Below, one piece after another: positions 5,384 to 8,837 of a stretch of DNA of 8,837 nt. Position 1 is the first letter of the stretch; each line of letters starts with the position of its first letter. This DNA is from Bacillota bacterium (GTDB lineage: Bacteria; Bacillota; Bacilli; Alicyclobacillales; Alicyclobacillaceae): assembly GCA_021820805.1 (NCBI GenBank), contig JAKADF010000109.1, positions 1 through 8,837 of the forward strand, in the 5' to 3' direction. The notes below the pieces were generated by a model. It saw nothing but the letters and a program-made list of their open reading frames with translations, ran no database searches and had not been told where the DNA came from. A program made the translations under genes and the position numbers.

Positions 5384-7435
5384 CTAGATTCCCGCATAGG
5401 ACGCCGTACTTAAAGCTGCTGAACTTTGCAGCGGCTTTTTTCTTGAAAGGGAATGAACATTCGTTTCCCAAAGCTCAAAGCAAAGCAATATCCACAACAG
5501 GCGAGCTGCCCGTCTGCGGCCTTTTTCCGGCGTTTTGAAAAGCCCTTCTATGAAACTTGGGTTATATATTGCTCTCGTCTCCGCATTTGGATTTAGCAAT
5601 GTGGAAAGAACGAAATCTCTCCATTCGTTAAACATCCAAGCGGACAAAGGGACTGGAAAACCTGCCTTTTTTCGATTAAGAACTTCTTTCGGCACGATAT
5701 CCGCAAGCGCACTGCGAACAATCCATTTCCCTGTCTTGCCGTGTATTTTTTCTCGTCTGCCCATTTTAAGTGCAAATTCAACAATCTGTCTGTCCAGAAA
5801 TGGAACGCGCAGTTCGATTGAATGCGCCATTGAAATCTTGTCCGATTTTGTAAGTGTATTTTCAGGTAACCACGCATTCAGATCAAAAAGTGTCATTTGA
5901 CGCAGCAAATCCTGACTCTTATGGTTTTCCATGTTTTGAATCGGCTTCAAAACCCTGTTTGCATACGCCCTTGTTTCATCCATTTTAAGCATTCGTATTG
6001 TTTCATCTGTGAGCAATTCTTTTAATTCATGCTCCTGAAATGCGCCCCCAACCCCTTGATACCAATCTGCAACGGGAGATAAGGATTTTTGTAAGACGCC
6101 AGTTCCTGGAATGCAAAGTCTCTTGTGCACATAAAGCATCAATTTCCGAACTGCTTTTGGAACTCGGTTGAGTGCGCTAAGCCAGTACACCTGACGGTAA
6201 ACCGAATAACCATTAAACAGCTCGTCCAAGCCTTCACCGCTGAAAAGCACCTTTACCCCAGATTGATGGGCCAACTTGCAGGCGAACCATAAGGGGATTG
6301 CAGTCGGATCGGCTATCGGCTCATCTAAGTCAGAAATGATACGAGGTAAAGAGGCCAGCACTTGTTTTGGCGTATAACATTCACTTATATGATTTGCTTC
6401 AAAAAATCTCGCAACAGATGATGCATTATCAATTTCGTTATACTCACATATTTCTGTCTTGTCGCGAGGTTGCGTAAAAGAGACGGTAAACGTTTCGGGA
6501 GTTTGCCCAAACAACCGATAATGCATTGCAAGCAAGGCGGATGAATCCAGGCCCCCGCTGAGTAAAATCCCAGAATTCGTATAGGATGCTTCTTGGCTTA
6601 ATACTGCATCATACAGCTTTTGTTTAAGTTGTCTCACTTTTTGCTTATATGGCGCGCGTGTTACAGAGGGTTCCCGAATCTCTGCTGCTGACCAGTAACT
6701 GCTATGAATCAAACCAAGGCCCGGCTGAATTACAACAAATTCTGCTGGCTCTAGTTTTTGAATCCCGGCAACAACCGTTTTTTCCCCAGGCACAAATCGA
6801 AATGTATGATATTCGGTAAAACCCGTTTGGTCCAACTGTGCGCTTACATCTGGTTCAGAGAGCAGAGCGCGAATTTCTGATGCGAACAGAAACCTATTCT
6901 CGGTCTCTGCGAAATACAACGGTTTTACGCCAAGCCTATCCCTTGCTGCAATAAGTTTTCCTTGCACCTTGTCCCAAAGTACAAACGCAAAAGTACCTTC
7001 CAAATAACGTATACAATTCTCTTGATATTGTTCATAAAGATGAACAATGACCTCTACATCCGATGCAGTCGAAAATGTATGTCCATTTACTTCCAAGTCA
7101 GAATGCAACTGATGGTAATTATAGATTTCTCCATTACAAATAACTGCAATTGTACGTTCTTCATTCCAAATTGGCTGTACACCCGAATCACCGCCGACAA
7201 TCGCTAGGCGAGCCATCCCAAGGGCAATTTCGTCGCCGATATAAGTTCCGACTGAGTCCGGTCCTCGATGTTCGATTGCTTCCACCATTGAATCAATATT
7301 ATCTTTCAAGTTTCCTAAGGAATTTCTAGTCATTCGTAAATCATCTTTAAAGATTTGCAATTTGTCTGCAGGTAACTGCTGTAGGGCATTACCATAAATG
7401 TTCTTCTTCAACAAAACTGCGGCAATACCGCACAT
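5384..7435 (-). CDS. asnB: Asparagine synthase (glutamine-hydrolysing), AsnB family
   Basis: This 683-residue two-domain amidotransferase has an N-terminal class II glutaminase with catalytic Cys2 (MCGIAAV), HRGPD (56-60), CNGEIYNY (100-107) and RDRLGVKPLYF (165-175). The C-terminal ATP-pyrophosphatase domain has SGGLDSS (293-299), DEPIADPTAIPLW (371-383), GEGLDELF (400-407) and LNRKKAGFPVP near the end. It uses Gln and ATP to amidate a carboxylate: aspartate, or in bacillar AsnB proteins possibly meso-DAP of peptidoglycan precursors. The deacetylase downstream makes a wall role plausible. Oddities: about 25 extra residues between MCGIAAV and HRGPD, and Leu where most relatives have Ala (GEGADE). 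Cys2 chemistry and ACGGAGA 9 nt upstream fix the start at 7435. The open frame extends 104 codons upstream, but that part has no homology I recognise. Confidence 0.92.
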   Translation of the reverse strand: MCGIAAVLLKKNIYGNALQQLPADKLQIFKDDLRMTRNSLGNLKDNIDSMVEAIEHRGPDSVGTYIGDEIALGMARLAIVGGDSGVQPIWNEERTIAVICNGEIYNYHQLHSDLEVNGHTFSTASDVEVIVHLYEQYQENCIRYLEGTFAFVLWDKVQGKLIAARDRLGVKPLYFAETENRFLFASEIRALLSEPDVSAQLDQTGFTEYHTFRFVPGEKTVVAGIQKLEPAEFVVIQPGLGLIHSSYWSAAEIREPSVTRAPYKQKVRQLKQKLYDAVLSQEASYTNSGILLSGGLDSSALLAMHYRLFGQTPETFTVSFTQPRDKTEICEYNEIDNASSVARFFEANHISECYTPKQVLASLPRIISDLDEPIADPTAIPLWFACKLAHQSGVKVLFSGEGLDELFNGYSVYRQVYWLSALNRVPKAVRKLMLYVHKRLCIPGTGVLQKSLSPVADWYQGVGGAFQEHELKELLTDETIRMLKMDETRAYANRVLKPIQNMENHKSQDLLRQMTLFDLNAWLPENTLTKSDKISMAHSIELRVPFLDRQIVEFALKMGRREKIHGKTGKWIVRSALADIVPKEVLNRKKAGFPVPLSAWMFNEWRDFVLSTLLNPNAETRAIYNPSFIEGLFKTPEKGRRRAARLLWILLCFELWETNVHSLSRKKPLQSSAALSTASYAGI
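5412..5441 (+). terminator. Terminator-like hairpin inside the 3' end of asnB
   Basis: On the plus strand AAAGCTGCTG (5412-5421) pairs over 10 bp, one of them G-U, with CAGCGGCTTT (5429-5438) around a 7-nt loop. It is followed by TTT, giving T6 at 5436-5441. It lies in the last codons of asnB (KKPLQSSAALS). In the plus direction it looks like an intrinsic terminator and would stop antisense transcripts. On the minus strand the stem has a C-A mismatch and only three T's, so it should be weak for asnB. Confidence 0.35.
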
Positions 7436-7443
7436 AATCATTA

Positions 7444-7450
7444 TCTCCGT
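7444..7450 (-). promoter_or_regulatory. Ribosome binding site fixing the asnB start
   Basis: ACGGAGA on the minus strand has GGAG ending 9 nt before ATG 7435. The in-frame ATG at 7441 would leave only 3 nt, and starts further upstream would bury Cys2. The glutaminase needs Met removed to expose Cys2, so 7435 is the functional start. Confidence 0.75.
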
Positions 7451-7479
7451 TCTTAAATGGATACGGCATATGAATTCTT

Positions 7480-7513
7480 GTGTCATCTTAATCCGACACC
7501 TAATGTAGCACAA
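7480..7513 (-). promoter_or_regulatory. Possible asnB promoter with an inverted repeat around the -10
   Basis: On the minus strand TTGTGC (7508-7513) and TAAGAT (7485-7490) are spaced by 17 nt, a weak sigma-A-like pair (3/6 and 4/6). The -10 lies between the arms of an exact inverted repeat, GTGTC (7480-7484) and GACAC (7495-7499), which could be a regulator site. Both observations are short enough to be chance. Confidence 0.3.
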
Positions 7514-7628
7514 AAATGTTAAGGAAATTTGGAGATTGGGCTTGTACAAACCAAAAGAGGATTTTTTCTTATGAGCATAATTACCAGTCATTCTCTGCAT
7601 ATTAAACATAACTTTTTGTGGAAGGAAA

Positions 7629-8009
7629 ATGATATTAAAAATGTTAAATTTACGTTTATGTGCAGGAACACTTGCATTTTTAACAGCGCTGCAATCTATA
7701 TCCCCCACCGTTGCTTTTGCAAAAGACAGGTCTCTGCAGATTTCCATTACAGATCATGGTTTTGTTCCAAATAGTGTTATGACCGTCCTCAACCAGCAGG
7801 TAAAAATACACGTAGTCAATAATGGCCGCAAAGTACACCAGTTTTCGATTCCTTACTATAGGATTTACACAGAGGACTTAAACCCAGGCCAGACGTCCGA
7901 TATTGCTTTTGCACCATGGACTGCAGGTCGGTTTGATATGACATCGGATCCGTCTGGTACAGATAACCCAGAATTCAAAGGGAATTTTAATGTAACAGAC
8001 CATAAATGA
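7629..8009 (+). CDS. Secreted cupredoxin-fold protein lacking most copper ligands
   Basis: This small protein (126 residues) has a signal peptide (about 1-31, AFA before KD) and a cupredoxin-like domain: DHGFVPNSVMTV (42-53), VKIHVVNNGRKVHQFSIP (58-75), then LNPGQTSDIAFAPWTAGRFDM (84-104) and FKGNFNV (117-122). These match the Cupredoxin_1 pattern of exported electron-transfer or copper proteins. Of the type 1 ligands only the first His (His70) remains. Where relatives have Y-C...H...M-K-G this has RFDMTSDPSG...EFKG: the Cys, second His and Met are gone. It probably does not bind copper in the classical way; structural, lipid- or metal-chaperone roles are possible. ATG 7629 follows GTGGAAGG closely; ATG 7641, also in frame, is an alternative with a 14-nt spacing. 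It is divergent from asnB; I found no convincing promoter. Confidence 0.8.
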   Translation: MILKMLNLRLCAGTLAFLTALQSISPTVAFAKDRSLQISITDHGFVPNSVMTVLNQQVKIHVVNNGRKVHQFSIPYYRIYTEDLNPGQTSDIAFAPWTAGRFDMTSDPSGTDNPEFKGNFNVTDHK

Positions 8010-8109
8010 CTAAAGGTCGATAACAGCGATATCGAGCGCTAGATGTAGATATGGGCAGAGAAAGCACTTTCGCTGAAGAATACCAGCATAAAACAGTCTG
8101 ATTCCAATT
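8010..8109. other. Gap between the cupredoxin and the microprotein promoter
   Basis: No gene is visible. Two small hairpins occur, TCGATA/TATCGA (8017-8022 and 8030-8035) and an imperfect one built on GAAAG-CA-CTTTC near 8058-8069. Neither is followed by a T-run, so no terminator for the cupredoxin gene is called. Confidence 0.4.
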
Positions 8110-8138
8110 TTGACGAAAGTGTGACAAATAAGTACGAT
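8110..8138 (+). promoter_or_regulatory. Sigma-A-like promoter of the 41-residue microprotein
   Basis: TTGACG (8110-8115, 5/6 match) is followed after exactly 17 nt by TACGAT (8133-8138, 4/6 match). The expected transcription start near 8145 leaves a leader of about 26 nt containing the Shine-Dalgarno GGGGGG at 8157-8162. The close fit of promoter, ribosome site and start codon supports a real short gene. Confidence 0.6.
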
Positions 8139-8170
8139 ACATCTACCACAAATTACGGGGGGTATAAAAA

Positions 8171-8296
8171 ATGTTGCTAGATGTTATTGCAGCTTCTGTA
8201 AGTGCACCGTTGCTCCTCGTTCAAGTCATTTTTATGTGGAAGTACTTATTTACTTTTCTTGATGAACAATCTATGCATACAAGCGCAACTCACTAA
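8171..8296 (+). CDS. 41-residue hydrophobic microprotein, single membrane helix
   Basis: This short gene encodes MLLDVIAASVSAPLLLVQVI, then FMWKYLFTFL and a polar tail DEQSMHTSATH. Residues 3-30 are almost entirely hydrophobic with one Lys at 24, so a single transmembrane helix is likely. No family is recognised. The evidence for expression is contextual: a sigma-A-like promoter at 8110-8138, a strong GGGGGG Shine-Dalgarno exactly 8 nt before the ATG, and a perfect hairpin starting 9 nt after the stop. It follows the secreted cupredoxin gene on the same strand by 161 nt and may be functionally linked to it or independent. Small membrane proteins of this kind often modulate a larger membrane partner; that role is only inference here. 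Confidence 0.68.
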   Translation: MLLDVIAASVSAPLLLVQVIFMWKYLFTFLDEQSMHTSATH

Positions 8297-8305
8297 CATG
8301 GAAGA

Positions 8306-8337
8306 GGGGAGTGTGCTCTTTAACAGTCACACTCCCC
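8306..8337. terminator. Perfect 10-bp hairpin between convergent genes
   Basis: GGGGAGTGTG (8306-8315) pairs without mismatch with CACACTCCCC (8328-8337) around a 12-nt loop. It is 9 nt after the microprotein stop and 6 nt after the cysK stop on the opposite strand, the usual place for a shared bidirectional terminator. Neither side has a strong T-run (GACATATT on plus, TCTTCC on minus), so termination may be weak or the hairpin may mainly protect 3' ends. Confidence 0.65.
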
Positions 8338-8343
8338 GACATA

Positions 8344-8837
8344 TTAATGCTCAAACTGGAACAACGGTGTCGAGAGATACCGTTCACCACATGACGGAGA
8401 AATTGCAAGGACTCTATGACCTTTGCCGAGTCTCTTCGCAACTTGAAGAGCAGCAAAAATGTTGGCACCAGATGAAATGCCAACAAGCACCCCTTCCTTT
8501 GCAGCCATACGCCGAGAAATATCGAACGCGTCTTCATTTTCTACTGCAAAGACTTCATCATAAACAGTCGTGTCTAAAATAGACGGGATAAATCCAGCAC
8601 CTAAGCCTTGCAGTTTATGAGGGCCTGGTTTACCGCCGGATAACACAGCCGATCCAGTTGGCTCTACCGCCACTATCTTGCAATCTGGAATTTCTCTGCG
8701 GAGCACATGGCCAACACCAGTTAAAGTACCGCCTGTCCCTACGCCTGCGACAAAAGCATCAAGTTTTCCTTCAAATTGCCGCACGATTTCCGCACCAGTT
8801 GTCTTTTCATGGATGTCTGAATTAGCAGGGTTATCAA
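8344..8837 (-). CDS. cysK: Cysteine synthase (O-acetylserine thiol-lyase), 5' end outside window
   Basis: The visible part is the C-terminal 163 residues of a PLP-dependent enzyme that makes cysteine from O-acetylserine and sulfide. It enters the window in frame with [17 protein letters not shown], the usual substrate-side segment. Further motifs are [12 protein letters not shown] (PLP-phosphate loop), [36 protein letters not shown] (the Ser that holds the PLP ring nitrogen lies downstream in [14 protein letters not shown]). Both blocks are typical of CysK. The PLP lysine and the N-terminal half lie beyond 8837, and a GTG at 8784 is internal, not the start. The short C-terminus (FQFEH) is normal. 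It converges on the microprotein gene through the hairpin at 8306-8337. Confidence 0.95.
   Translation of the reverse strand, partial: DNPANSDIHEKTTGAEIVRQFEGKLDAFVAGVGTGGTLTGVGHVLRREIPDCKIVAVEPTGSAVLSGGKPGPHKLQGLGAGFIPSILDTTVYDEVFAVENEDAFDISRRMAAKEGVLVGISSGANIFAALQVAKRLGKGHRVLAISPSCGERYLSTPLFQFEH

Noticed and set aside
7436..7747. 104-codon N-terminal extension of asnB
   Set aside because: It has no recognisable similarity, would hide catalytic Cys2, and a good Shine-Dalgarno serves ATG 7435.
8202..8582. 126-codon plus-strand frame across the hairpin and cysK
   Set aside because: It overlaps the microprotein gene in another frame and is mostly antisense to cysK.

Overview
The window looks like a chromosomal segment of a Gram-positive member of the Bacillota, probably Bacilli. 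The reasons are purine-rich Shine-Dalgarno sites, sigma-A-like promoters with 17-nt spacers, secreted polysaccharide deacetylases, a YkuD L,D-transpeptidase, and an AsnB that resembles the bacillar family. The cupredoxin-like protein and the His-rich HesB-like protein are suggestive of an acidophilic or iron-associated relative of Alicyclobacillaceae, but that placement is a guess.

Layout, left to right. 1-306 has no convincing gene; it holds a terminator for the leftward pair that follows. 307-1285 (minus) is a small two-gene unit: a HesB/IscA-fold protein whose cluster-binding cysteines are replaced by a His-rich setting, then an NAD(P)H-binding reductase of the BLVRB/flavin-reductase type. 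A clear sigma-A-like promoter lies at 1348-1376. 1286-2011 is non-coding and carries a degenerate array of about six 53-bp hairpin-forming repeats (1548-1850). 2012-2731 (plus) is a secreted L,D-transpeptidase with an intact catalytic domain; its C-terminal peptidoglycan-binding domain is interrupted by one in-frame TAA.

2735-7435 (minus) is an envelope-flavoured block: AsnB-type glutamine amidotransferase, then a membrane-anchored polysaccharide deacetylase 37 nt downstream, then after 284 bp a second, larger deacetylase. The second one has a natural Gly4-Leu-His6 segment and a low-complexity, partly collagen-like tail. Together with the convergent transpeptidase this suggests local cell-wall modification. 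AsnB enzymes in Bacilli can amidate the diaminopimelate of peptidoglycan, and that is a reasonable but unproven alternative to free asparagine synthesis here.

7629-8296 (plus) holds a secreted cupredoxin-fold protein that lacks most type 1 copper ligands. It is followed by a 41-residue hydrophobic microprotein with its own promoter and a strong ribosome binding site. A perfect 10-bp hairpin separates the microprotein from cysK (minus), which runs off the right edge.

The best candidates for something undescribed are the Cys-less, His-rich HesB-like protein with its reductase partner, the 41-residue membrane microprotein, the ligand-poor cupredoxin, and the 53-bp repeat array. No phage, transposase, CRISPR array, tRNA or rRNA was recognised.
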